In this document: positions 1 through 7,981 of the stretch, one piece after another
Layout: every line of letters begins with the position of its first letter
Numbering within the stretch: position 1 is the first letter of the stretch
Source of the DNA: Pseudideonella sakaiensis
GTDB taxonomy: Bacteria > Pseudomonadota > Gammaproteobacteria > Burkholderiales > Burkholderiaceae_C
Direction: 5' to 3'
DNA: 64,000 nucleotides
Assembly (NCBI RefSeq): GCF_001293525.1
Contig: NZ_BBYR01000037.1
Location: forward strand, 1-64,000
The notes under the pieces: model-generated
What the model saw: only the letters and a program-made list of their open reading frames with translations
Databases searched by the model: none
Told to the model about the DNA's origin: nothing
Made by a program: the position numbers and the translations under genes

Positions 1-304
1 ACTCCGGGTTGCGGTTCTTCACCATCTCGCGGTCCCGACCGATGTTCGCGTCCAGGTCCACCCGCGGCAGCAGCCCGCCGCGCGACACCGCGATCGCGTC
101 GTCCGACGCCCGGTAGGCGTTGAACTGTGCCGCCACCTCCGGATTCCCCTCGATCGCCTTCTGCACGCTCGCGCGCAGCGGGTCCGCCGGCTGGGCCTGG
201 GCGGCCAACACGGCGCAGCTGCACGCGGCGGCCCAGGCCAAGGGACGCAGCCAAACCGACACGGAGAATCCCGCAGAATCCGCAAGATAACCACGTTGAA
301 TCAT
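1..304 (-). CDS. TolC-family outer membrane channel, N-terminal part (cut by window start)
   Basis: About 101 residues of the N-terminus are present. A signal peptide (roughly residues 1-40, ending near AQAQPADPL) is followed by the first TolC-type helix pair with the typical pattern AIEGNPEVAAQFNAYRA and then RGGLLPRVDLDANIG. This pattern marks outer-membrane efflux proteins used in type I secretion and RND-type efflux. The ATG has a purine-rich site (GAGGACGAGG) just upstream. The gene is the last visible one in a same-strand run behind two sensor kinases, so it may belong to a regulated secretion system whose ABC and adaptor genes lie beyond the window. The rest of the gene is not visible, so substrate and partner pump cannot be judged. 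Confidence 0.85.
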   Translation of the reverse strand, partial: MIQRGYLADSAGFSVSVWLRPLAWAAACSCAVLAAQAQPADPLRASVQKAIEGNPEVAAQFNAYRASDDAIAVSRGGLLPRVDLDANIGRDREMVKNRNPE

Positions 305-343
305 TTTCCTCGTCCTCTTTGAAATCATTGAAACCGGATGTCG

Positions 344-727
344 TCAATCGGCGGCCGGCGCGTCGCGGGCCGAGATGGGACGCGCCGGCGATTCGGCCGC
401 GGCGCGCGCCGGGCCGGCATCGGCCAGCGGCGGCGGGCCCGGCGGCGTGGGCACCTCCAGCGCCTCGGCGCCCGCGGCGCTCCCGGGCACGGTGTCCGCG
501 AAACCGCTCGCGCTGCCGCGCGGGACGACCTGCCGATGCAGCGGCGCCTCGGCGAGCCGCCGACCGATGCGCCGATAGGCCTGCTGCAGGTGCGGCGGCC
601 GGCGCAGGAAGGGCAGGCAATCCTGCAGGAAGTCGATCCAGGCCTGCCTGGGAGATTCGCTGGGCAGAATCGGACGAGCGAGTCCAGGAAGTTTTCCCGG
701 ATTCTTCTTGCGGCGAGCGGAAATCAT
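344..727 (-). CDS. hypothetical protein, 127 aa
   Basis: I do not recognise this family. The N-terminus is basic (ISARRKKNPGK). Residues about 27-60 look helical and amphipathic (AWIDFLQDCLPFLRRPP, then QQAYRRIGRRLAEAPLH). The C-terminal half is Ala/Pro-rich and probably disordered. It has no signal peptide or membrane segment. It lies between the CHASE2 kinase and the TolC-type gene on the same strand, 39 bp from the latter, which favours a real gene in that unit. The ATG has no strong ribosome site; a GTG lies a little upstream. Codon choice looks like the neighbours. It could be spurious, but no better ORF fills the gap. Confidence 0.5.
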   Translation of the reverse strand: MISARRKKNPGKLPGLARPILPSESPRQAWIDFLQDCLPFLRRPPHLQQAYRRIGRRLAEAPLHRQVVPRGSASGFADTVPGSAAGAEALEVPTPPGPPPLADAGPARAAAESPARPISARDAPAAD

Positions 728-804
728 TAACAAAGTGTATTTCCGGGGGCACGGCCGGCGCAGTCCCGCAGCCCCTGAATCACAGCCGGCGCAAGCCCCC
801 GAAT

Positions 805-833
805 CCCGGCTCGGGGAATCCCCGAGGGCCGGG
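805..833 (-). other. strong GC hairpin between the CHASE2 kinase and the small ORF
   Basis: CTCGGGG (810-816) and CCCCGAG (820-826) form a perfect 7-bp stem with a 3-nt loop, extended by CCCGG (805-809) pairing with CCGGG (829-833) across a 2-nt bulge. It lies in the 145-bp gap downstream of the CHASE2 kinase stop. There is no T-run after it on the minus strand, so it may be a partial terminator or an mRNA-stabilising structure. Confidence 0.35.
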
Positions 834-872
834 AGGTCGCGGGCAGCGGGCTGGCGGCGGTGTCGCGCGCGC

Positions 873-3119
873 TCAGGACGCGGCCGCTGCGCAGTCGATG
901 TCGAGGCGGGTCCCGCCGGGCCCCGGGGACCGCACCTGCAGGCTCCCGCCATGGCGGCGCGCCACCACCTGCACGAAGGCCAGGCCCAGGCCGACGCCGG
1001 AGGCGGCGCCCGCGCCGGCACCGCCCTCGCCCGCGGCCAGCTGCGCGAGCTGCGGCGCGCCCAGGCCGGGCCCGAGGTCGTGCACGCCGAGGCGCAGCCG
1101 GCCCTCGCCGGCCCGCGCCGTGACCCGCACGGGCCGGCCCGGCGGGCTGTGCCGGACCGCGTTCGACACCAGGTTGCCGAGCGCGCGCGCCAGCAGGAAG
1201 CGGTCGACGTGCACGACCGCATCGTCCACCTCCACCTCCAGCGCGACCCCGCGCGCCAGCGCGCCCGGCCGGTGCTCGAGCAGCGCCTCGTCGACCAGCG
1301 CCGCCAGCGCCACCGGCTCCCGCTGCAGTTGCTGGGTCCCCGCGCGCGAGGCCCGCACGAAGGCGTCGGCCAGCGAGAGCGTGCGGGCCGCGAGCTGGCG
1401 GACCTCGCGCAGCAGCCGCTCGCGCGGCATGTCGACCGCGCCGTCCAGGTTCAGGTCGGCCAGCACCACGATCGCGCCGGCCGGCGCACGCAGGTCGTGC
1501 GAGACGAAGGCCAGGGCCTCCTCGCGCTCGATCTGGGCCTGGCGCACGCTGGCGATGTCGGCCAGCGTGACCACGGTGCGCCGGCCGTCGGGTGCGTCGA
1601 GCGCCGCCACGTGCACCATCAGGTGCTGCGTCTCCCCGAGGCTGGCCTCGGTGGCGAACCCGCCGGCGGCCGGCGCGGCAAGACGCTGCGGCCAGTCGCA
1701 GGGCCGGGGCGTGCCCAGCTCCTGCAGCAAACGGACGAGGTCGAGGCCGACCAGGTCGGCGGCCTCCTCCACCTCGAACAGGGCCGCCGCGCGGGCATTC
1801 GCGAGCAGCACGCGGTGCCCGGCGTCGGCCACCAGCATCGCGGTGGGCTGCGCCTCGAGCGCATCCGCCAGGAAGCGGCGGGCCTGGCGGACCACGCCGG
1901 CCGCGTCGCGCAGCACCTGCAGCCGCCCGGCGATCGCGTCACCGCGCGGCAGCGGCGGCCCGCCCTCGGCCAGGGCCGCGATCTCGCGATCGATGCCGGC
2001 CATCGCGCGCTCCAGCCGCCGCCAGGCCCACGCGGGATAGGCCAGCAGCGCGGCGATGGCGAAGGGCATCGGCGGCAGCCACAGCCCGGCGTCGAGCAGC
2101 ACGGCGCTGCCGAGGATCGCCAGCGGCACCGCGCCCAGCGCCAGGGCGAGCGCACGCCGCGGGCCCGCGCGCGTCATGCCGGCGACCAGCAGCACCAGCA
2201 GCAGCATCGACAGCCCCGCCGTCAACGCCGGGCCGGCTTCGCGCAGCTGCTGCGGCCCGCGCAGGCTGCTCAGCTGGTTGGCGAGCACCTCGACGCCGGG
2301 CATCGCGGGCAGGCCGCCATCCACCGGCGTGGCCTGGCGATCGCCGAGGCCCTGGGCGGTGGCGCCGATGAGCAGGTAGCGCCCACGCAGGCGCTCCGCC
2401 GGCACCGCGCCGCGCAGCACGTCGACGTAGGACACGCTCGGGAACGAACCCGCCGGCCCGGCGAAGCGGATCGCGAAGCGGCCGTCGCGGCGCCAGCCCG
2501 AGGAGGGCCCGTCGTCGGGGTCGAAGGCGGCGTCGAGCCGGGCGTGCGGCCGCTCGCCACCCGCCTCCAGCAGGGCCAGCGCCAGGTGCGGCCAGCGCTG
2601 GGCGGGCCCGCCGGACCACAGGAAGCCATGCCGCAGGATGCCGTCGAGGTCGACCGCGGGATCGACCGCGCCCAGCCGCACCGTGGCAAGCAGCGGTGCC
2701 ACCGGCAGCAGCGGGCTCGGCTGCCGCAGGTCGTCGCGGCGCCAGGCCACGGGCAGCACCACCGGCGCGGCCCGTGCCAGGGCCTGTGCCAGCAGCAGGT
2801 CCTGGCGCGGGTCGGCCGCGGGCTCGCTGAGCAGCAGGTCCATCCCGATGGCACGCGGCCGGGCCTCCGCCAGGCGCTGCAGCAGCGTCGCGTGCACCGC
2901 GCGCGTCCAGGGCCAGCGGCCGATGGCCTCGACGCTGGCGTCGTCGATCGCGATGATCAGCACGTCCGCGGGCGCCGGCCGGGACCAGGCGCTGAGCGCC
3001 TGGTCGTAGACGCCGCGATCGAGCCGCCAGGTCCAGCCGCCGAAGGCACAGGCCGCGGCCACCGCGGCCAGCGCCAGGGCCACCGCGAGGTCGTCGAACC
3101 GGCGTGCGAGCCCGCTCAA
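873..3119 (-). CDS. CHASE2-domain sensor histidine kinase
   Basis: A 748-aa predicted inner-membrane kinase. An N-terminal membrane segment (about 10-28) leads into an extracytoplasmic CHASE2 domain (about 30-295; DVLIIAIDDASVEAIGRWPW and RYLLIGATAQGLGD are typical). Three membrane segments follow (about 298-368), then a PAS-like region (about 410-510), a HisKA dimerisation helix with phosphoacceptor H541 in FVSHDLRAP, and a HATPase domain with N box LGNLVSNAVRHSP and a GVGLGLAFV G box. The start is inferred as TTG overlapping the FecR stop (TTGA); no ATG fits the reading frame near there. It is probably co-translated with the FecR/LysM gene and the response regulator upstream. CHASE2 ligands are generally unknown. 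Confidence 0.88.
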   Translation of the reverse strand: MSGLARRFDDLAVALALAAVAAACAFGGWTWRLDRGVYDQALSAWSRPAPADVLIIAIDDASVEAIGRWPWTRAVHATLLQRLAEARPRAIGMDLLLSEPAADPRQDLLLAQALARAAPVVLPVAWRRDDLRQPSPLLPVAPLLATVRLGAVDPAVDLDGILRHGFLWSGGPAQRWPHLALALLEAGGERPHARLDAAFDPDDGPSSGWRRDGRFAIRFAGPAGSFPSVSYVDVLRGAVPAERLRGRYLLIGATAQGLGDRQATPVDGGLPAMPGVEVLANQLSSLRGPQQLREAGPALTAGLSMLLLVLLVAGMTRAGPRRALALALGAVPLAILGSAVLLDAGLWLPPMPFAIAALLAYPAWAWRRLERAMAGIDREIAALAEGGPPLPRGDAIAGRLQVLRDAAGVVRQARRFLADALEAQPTAMLVADAGHRVLLANARAAALFEVEEAADLVGLDLVRLLQELGTPRPCDWPQRLAAPAAGGFATEASLGETQHLMVHVAALDAPDGRRTVVTLADIASVRQAQIEREEALAFVSHDLRAPAGAIVVLADLNLDGAVDMPRERLLREVRQLAARTLSLADAFVRASRAGTQQLQREPVALAALVDEALLEHRPGALARGVALEVEVDDAVVHVDRFLLARALGNLVSNAVRHSPPGRPVRVTARAGEGRLRLGVHDLGPGLGAPQLAQLAAGEGGAGAGAASGVGLGLAFVQVVARRHGGSLQVRSPGPGGTRLDIDCAAAAS

Positions 3120-4792
3120 GGCACGGTGTCGACGATCCCGTCGCCGGCGCGTACGCAGCGCCCGCTGCCGTCGCGCAGGCAATGCGGGACGTCCACCGAC
3201 TGCGGCGCGGTCCACGGGCCGATGAAGCCGTCGGGGTCGCGCACGCGCAGCCGCACCCAAAAGCGGCCGCTGCCCGGCAGCGGCAGTTCGACCGCGGGCC
3301 GGTCGAGCTCGACGCTCGCCACGCCCTGGGTGAACGCGGGGTCCCGGGCCAGCTGGACGTCGAAGCGCTGGCCGGGCTGGCCTTCCCACGCCAGGCTGAG
3401 CGACTCGTCACCGATGCGCGGTGGCGGCGGGTTCGGCGGCGGCGGGCGGATCTCGAAGCCGCGCGCGTCGCCCCAGGGGCCCGCGTCGCCGCCCGGGCGG
3501 ACGCTGCGCAGGCGCCAGCGGTAGCGGCCCGGCGCCAGCCCGTCGACGACGGCACCGGGGGTGCCCAGGTCGGCCAGGTCGCGCAGCGGCGCCTCGAAGC
3601 CCGCGTCGCCGGCGATCTGCAGCCGGTAGCTGCCGGCCTCGGCATGGGCCGCCCAGGCCAGGCTCACCCGCTCACCCGACAGCACGGCGCCCGGGGCGGG
3701 GCTCGACGGCAGCGGCGCCTCGGGACGCGCCTTCAGGCGGAAGCGGTGGTCCGCGTCGTAGCCTTCCCAGCCCTGCGGGTCGATCGCGCGCACGCGCAGG
3801 AGGTAGTCGCCGTCGGGCAGGTCGGCGAAGCGCAGCTCGGCGCCGGCGGTCGTCAGGTCGGCCAGCACGGTGTCGAAGCTCGCGTCGACCGCGACCTGGG
3901 CCCGCCAGGCCCGCACGCCCTCGGGCCGCGGCAGCGCGAAGCGCACCAGCAGGCGCTGCTGCAGCCCGGGCAGCGCGGCCAGGTCCGGCGCCGGCGCCAG
4001 CGGCGAGGCCGGCGCGACCCGTCCGTCCGCGTCGATCGCACTGCCGTGGCCGGCCGTGACCGGCTGCCCCGAGAACGCGACCGTGCCTTCCAGCACCTCG
4101 CCGCGCGTGGTCGCCCGGTCCGTGGCCACCTCGACCCGGAACGCGGTGCCGCGCACCGCGAGCACGCCCTGCGGCGTGCGCACGCGAAAGCCCGGCAGGC
4201 CGGCACCCGCCGTGCCCGCCTTGATCTCCACGCGCCCCGCGTCCAGCCGGGTGCCGGAGCGGGTGCCGCCGACGCTCGGCAGGCGACGGGACTCGCTCAG
4301 CTCGAGCCGGGAGTCGGCGCGCAGGCGCAGCACCGTGCCGTCGACCAGGCGCACCGTCAGGTTGCCGTCGGCGCCGGTCTGCAGCGAGCGGCCCTCGGCA
4401 ACGGCCTGGCCGACCTGCAGCGCGCCGTCCGGCAGCAGGCTCGCGCGCCCGGCGACGCCGATCACCGTGGCCGTCGCGGGCTCGCTGCGCAGCCAGTCGA
4501 GCGGGATCCGCAGCGCCTGGCCGACGGCGATGCGGTGCGGGTTCGCCAGGCCGTTGACGCGGGCCAGCTCGCGCCAGCGCCCGGGATCGGCGAGCAGCCG
4601 GGCCGACAGCCCGATCAGCGTGTCGCCCGGGCGGGTGGTGTAGTCCAGCGGCGCCTCGTCGCCGGGCGCGGCGGTCGCGGCGGCGGGAGCCGCGGCGGCG
4701 GGTGGTGCGGACGTGGGCGGGCCGGCGAGGGCGGCACAGACGACGACGGCCGGGATGAGCGCGAGGCCGAGGCCGGCGGCGCGCCGCGTCAA
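3116..4792 (-). CDS. FecR-domain protein with LysM module
   Basis: A 558-aa exported protein. A signal sequence or anchor (about 1-25) precedes an Ala/Pro linker, a LysM peptidoglycan-binding module (about 51-98: YTTRPGDTLIGLSARLL to VGQALRIPL), a FecR domain (core about 180-218, PQGVLAVRGTAFRVEV), then fibronectin-type or Ig-like repeats to the C-terminus (about 265-540; FVLRVRA-like strands such as DGDYLLRVRAIDPQGWEG). FecR domains usually pass periplasmic signals to ECF sigma factors. Here no sigma factor is present and the neighbours are a NarL-type regulator and a CHASE2 kinase. The start is inferred as TTG in a TTGA overlap with the regulator stop. It probably acts in the periplasm on the cell wall. 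Confidence 0.85.
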   Translation of the reverse strand: MTRRAAGLGLALIPAVVVCAALAGPPTSAPPAAAAPAAATAAPGDEAPLDYTTRPGDTLIGLSARLLADPGRWRELARVNGLANPHRIAVGQALRIPLDWLRSEPATATVIGVAGRASLLPDGALQVGQAVAEGRSLQTGADGNLTVRLVDGTVLRLRADSRLELSESRRLPSVGGTRSGTRLDAGRVEIKAGTAGAGLPGFRVRTPQGVLAVRGTAFRVEVATDRATTRGEVLEGTVAFSGQPVTAGHGSAIDADGRVAPASPLAPAPDLAALPGLQQRLLVRFALPRPEGVRAWRAQVAVDASFDTVLADLTTAGAELRFADLPDGDYLLRVRAIDPQGWEGYDADHRFRLKARPEAPLPSSPAPGAVLSGERVSLAWAAHAEAGSYRLQIAGDAGFEAPLRDLADLGTPGAVVDGLAPGRYRWRLRSVRPGGDAGPWGDARGFEIRPPPPNPPPPRIGDESLSLAWEGQPGQRFDVQLARDPAFTQGVASVELDRPAVELPLPGSGRFWVRLRVRDPDGFIGPWTAPQSVDVPHCLRDGSGRCVRAGDGIVDTVP

Positions 4793-5427
4793 GCCGAGTC
4801 CCCCAGCCAGCCCAGCGCGAGGCGGACCAGCATCGCCGGCGAGTCGGCGCCGAGCTTGGCCTTCAGTGCCGCCTTGTGGCTCTCGATGGTCTTCACGCTG
4901 CGGTTCAGGCGCTCGGCGATCTCGCGCGTGCTGTGGCCCGCCGCCACCAGCCGCAGCACCTCGATCTCGCGGGTCGACAGCGGATCGCGCGCGGCGGCCG
5001 GCTCGCCCTGGACGGCACGCCGCAGCAGCCGCGCATTCAGCCCCGCGCTGACGAAGACGCCGCCGGCCAGCACGGTGTCGACGGCCTCGAGCAGGGTGGC
5101 GCGCGGCGCCGCCTTCATCACGAAGCCGTCCGCGCCGGCGCGCAGCGCCCGCTCCGCGTACAGGTCCTCCTCCATCGACGTGAGCACGACGATGCGCAGG
5201 CCGGGCTGCAGCGCGCGCAGCTGCGGCAGGGCCTTCAGGCTGAAGCCGTCGGCCAGCGCCAGGTCCAGCAGCAGCAGCGCAAACGGCTCCGCGGCGAGCT
5301 TCTGGCGCGCCTCGACGAGGTCGGCCGCGTCGACCGTCTCGGCCCGTCCCGCCAGCGCATGCCGCACCCCCAGGCGCACGATGTCGTGGTCGTCGACCAC
5401 GAGGACGCGGGGCAGGGGACCGGACAT
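4789..5427 (-). CDS. NarL/LuxR-type response regulator
   Basis: 212 aa. A receiver domain (about 6-120) has the acidic pair D12/D13, the phosphoacceptor D55 in LLLLDLALADG, a switch position at VVLTSMEED and the conserved Lys in FVMKA. A C-terminal LuxR helix-turn-helix (about 148-205) carries LSTREIEVLRLVAAGHSTRE and SVKTIESHKAALKAKL. It is a DNA-binding regulator controlled by phosphorylation. Two kinases sit on the same strand, one upstream and one downstream, and either or both could be its partner. The stop overlaps the next gene's proposed TTG start, suggesting translational coupling. Confidence 0.93.
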   Translation of the reverse strand: MSGPLPRVLVVDDHDIVRLGVRHALAGRAETVDAADLVEARQKLAAEPFALLLLDLALADGFSLKALPQLRALQPGLRIVVLTSMEEDLYAERALRAGADGFVMKAAPRATLLEAVDTVLAGGVFVSAGLNARLLRRAVQGEPAAARDPLSTREIEVLRLVAAGHSTREIAERLNRSVKTIESHKAALKAKLGADSPAMLVRLALGWLGDSA

Positions 5428-5598
5428 CGGCGGGGAGGCTGGGCGGGCGGGCGGGAGGACGGCAGGTTCCGGGACGGTTCGGTTCGATTCTAGGGGGCCC
5501 CCTGGCGCCGCCCTCCCCCGGTGCGGCGCGCGATGTCCGGAATGCGCGGGCGAAGATCCTGAAACCGCAAGCAGGGATTCCCTGAAGGTCGGCCGGCG

Positions 5599-7647
5599 TC
5601 ACGCGGCCGCCTCCGGGCGGGCGTCGGCGTCGGCGGGCAGCACGACCACGAAACGTGCCCCGCGCAGCCCGTCCTCGCGGTTGCCGGCCTGGATGTCGCC
5701 GCCGTAGCGCTCGACGATGCCGCGGCTGATCCACAGGCCGAGGCCGGTGCCGTCCTTCTTCCGCGTGACGAACGGCCGGAACAGCTGGCCGATCAGCTCC
5801 GGCGGCAGGCCCGGGCCGGTGTCGCAGATCGCCAGCGCGACGCGGCCGTCTTCGTCCGTCCGGCTGGACAGGCCGAGCGTGCCGCCCTCCGGCATCGCAT
5901 GCACCGCATTCACCAGCAGGTTCACCAGCACCTGCTGCAGCTCCTGCCGGTTGATCGCCACCGGCGGCACCGGTGCCAGCGCACGCTCGACCTGGATGCG
6001 CGTCGTCGCGAGCTGGTGCGAGACCAGCAGCAGGCAGTCCTCCAGCAGGCGCCGCGGATCGACCCGCTCCACGTAGCCCGCGAACTCGCCCGGGCGGGCG
6101 AACTGCAGCAGCTGGGTCACGATCAGCCGCATGCGCTCGATCTGCTGGTCGATCAGCGCGAGCTCGGCCCGCACCTCGTCCGCGACCGGCGGCGGCAGCA
6201 GCGTGCGCAGCAGGTCGAGGTTGCCCTGGATCACCGCGATCGGGTTGTTGACCTCGTGCGCGATGCTGGCCGTGAGCTGGCCGATGGTCGCCATCTTCTC
6301 GCTGCGCACGAGCCGGGCCTGGGTGTCCTCCAGCTGCTGGGTGCGCTCCGCGACCTTGGCATCGAGCTGGGCATGCCAGCGCTGCAGCGTGGCCAGCACC
6401 TCGTCGAGGTGCGTCGCCAGGCGCCCGATCTCGTCCTGGCTGTCGACCGGGCCGACCCGGGCGTCGAGCGCACCGCCCTCGATCCGCCGCATGGTCGCGT
6501 CCATGCGCTCGATCGGGCTGAAGATCTCGCGCGCCAGCCGCAGCGAGACCACCGCCGCGGCGATCATCACGGCGAAGAACACCACGCCGATGCCGCCCAG
6601 CACGCCGTACTTCAGCACCCGGAACGGGGCCTCGAGGTAGCCGACGTAGAGCATGCCGACGCGCTGCCCGGCGCTGTCGGCCAGCGGCTTGTAGGCGGAG
6701 ACGTACCAGTCGTTGACGACGAAGGCGCGGCCCAGCCAGGTGCTGCCCTGCTCCAGCACGGCCTCGCGCACCGTCTGCGAGACCCGGGTGCCGATCGCCC
6801 GCTCCTCGGCCACGCCGCCGAACAGCCGCACGTTGGTGCTGATGCGCACGTCGTCGAGGAAAAGCGTGGCCGTGCCCTGGCTGCCGAAGGGCAGCGAACC
6901 CTGGGGGTAGACGATCTCGTTGATGTGGTCGATCAGCGGCAGGTTGCGGTTCAGCAGCACGCCGCCCTGCACGTGCCCGAGCAGCCGGCCATCGGGCGCC
7001 GTGACCGGGCGCGTGGCCAGCAGCACCATCGAGCGCGCCTCGTGCGAGCGCTCGCTCGGCCGCGCATTGCGCGTGGCCAGCAGCGGCACGCCCGCCCGCT
7101 CGGCATGGCGCGGGCCCAGCACCGCCAGCTGCTGCGGGCCCAGCACCTCGACGCTGGTGCGCCCGCCGGGCGCCGCGTCGGGGACGACCTGCGGCCAGCC
7201 GCTGTCGTCGAAGCCCGTCGGGCCCTGGTCGGTCGCGCGCAGCCGCCCGTCGGCGCCGCGCAGGTTGATGAAGTCCAGCCGCTCGCGTTGCCGGAAGCGC
7301 TCCAGCAGCGGCACCACCGCGGCGTCGCCGCCCGGCGTGGCCGTGGCGAGCGCCAGGTGCAGCGCATGCGAGTCCGCCACCGCCGCCGTGCTCGCGCCCA
7401 CCTCGCCCAGCACGCGGTCGAAGTAGCCCTCGGCAACCGCCAGGTCGGCGCGGATCTTGGTGATCAGCAGCCGGTCGAAGGCGAGGTTGACCCAGGCCAG
7501 CAGGATCACCCCGAGCAGCGGCAGCACCACCAGCAGCGGCAGCAGCACCATCGCCAGCAGCTTGTTGCGGATCGACAGGCGGCGAAAGGCCGCCAGCAGG
7601 CGGCGCGGGCGCGGCCCGGGGCGGGAAGGCGCGGCATCGTGCGGCAT
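5599..7647 (-). CDS. membrane sensor histidine kinase with cache-like sensor
   Basis: 682 aa. Membrane segment 1 (about 30-57), a long periplasmic cache-like sensor (about 60-325), membrane segment 2 (about 330-352), a HAMP linker with IERMDATMRRIEGG, a coiled coil (QLDAKVAERTQQLEDTQARL), HisKA with H464 in TASIAHEVNNPIAVIQ, and HATPase_c with LQQVLVNLLVNAVHAMPEGG and DGTGLGLWIS. The HEVNNP H box is typical of NtrB/DctB-like kinases. It lies 171 bp upstream of the response-regulator gene on the same strand and is probably one of its kinases. The signal sensed cannot be read from the sequence. Confidence 0.9.
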   Translation of the reverse strand: MPHDAAPSRPGPRPRRLLAAFRRLSIRNKLLAMVLLPLLVVLPLLGVILLAWVNLAFDRLLITKIRADLAVAEGYFDRVLGEVGASTAAVADSHALHLALATATPGGDAAVVPLLERFRQRERLDFINLRGADGRLRATDQGPTGFDDSGWPQVVPDAAPGGRTSVEVLGPQQLAVLGPRHAERAGVPLLATRNARPSERSHEARSMVLLATRPVTAPDGRLLGHVQGGVLLNRNLPLIDHINEIVYPQGSLPFGSQGTATLFLDDVRISTNVRLFGGVAEERAIGTRVSQTVREAVLEQGSTWLGRAFVVNDWYVSAYKPLADSAGQRVGMLYVGYLEAPFRVLKYGVLGGIGVVFFAVMIAAAVVSLRLAREIFSPIERMDATMRRIEGGALDARVGPVDSQDEIGRLATHLDEVLATLQRWHAQLDAKVAERTQQLEDTQARLVRSEKMATIGQLTASIAHEVNNPIAVIQGNLDLLRTLLPPPVADEVRAELALIDQQIERMRLIVTQLLQFARPGEFAGYVERVDPRRLLEDCLLLVSHQLATTRIQVERALAPVPPVAINRQELQQVLVNLLVNAVHAMPEGGTLGLSSRTDEDGRVALAICDTGPGLPPELIGQLFRPFVTRKKDGTGLGLWISRGIVERYGGDIQAGNREDGLRGARFVVVLPADADARPEAAA

Positions 7648-7714
7648 CGCCCCGATCTTGCCCTGGATGGCCGTGTCACCCGCGGCCCCCTGTCCGATGC
7701 CGGGGCCAAAGAGA

Positions 7715-7736
7715 AGGGCCGCCCTCGGGCGGCCCT
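7715..7736 (-). terminator. Rho-independent-like terminator
   Basis: A perfect 9-bp stem, AGGGCCGCC (7715-7723) with GGCGGCCCT (7728-7736), has a 4-nt loop. On the minus strand it is followed by TCTCTTTGG. It lies just downstream of the small secreted-protein gene and separates it from the kinase gene. Confidence 0.65.
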
Positions 7737-7761
7737 CGTCAGGGATGCGGTGGCGGGCGCG

Positions 7762-7962
7762 TCACTGCGGCTCGGGCATCTTGCAGTCCGGGTCCGAGTA
7801 GGGCCCGGCGATGCGCGTCCACTCCTTGCCCGGCGCATCGGGTTCGCAGGCGACGACCCGGGTCGACTTGTGCTGCCACTTGTAGTACAGGCTCGGCTGG
7901 GCCGAGACGGAGACGGCGGCGAGCAGCGCGGCCGCGGCGAGGATCAGGCGGGTACGGGGCAT
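7762..7962 (-). CDS. small secreted hypothetical protein, 66 aa
   Basis: It has a clear signal peptide (RTRLILAAAALLAAVSVSAQ, cleavage probably after AQ at about residue 22) and a mature part of about 44 residues with two cysteines (VVACEPDAPG and DPDCKMPEPQ) that could form a disulfide. I do not recognise the family. It lies 19 bp downstream of the peptidase-like lipoprotein gene on the same strand and is followed by a terminator hairpin, so the two genes probably share a transcript. A good signal peptide, the tight spacing and the terminator support it as real. Confidence 0.7.
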   Translation of the reverse strand: MPRTRLILAAAALLAAVSVSAQPSLYYKWQHKSTRVVACEPDAPGKEWTRIAGPYSDPDCKMPEPQ

Positions 7963-7981
7963 GGCGGTTCCTCGTGCGGGT

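Noticed and set aside
5487-5492. TAGAAT on the minus strand as a promoter -10 for the response regulator
   Set aside because: No acceptable -35 was found 16-18 bp upstream, and the flank is a GGGGGCCCCC palindrome, so the evidence is too weak to list.
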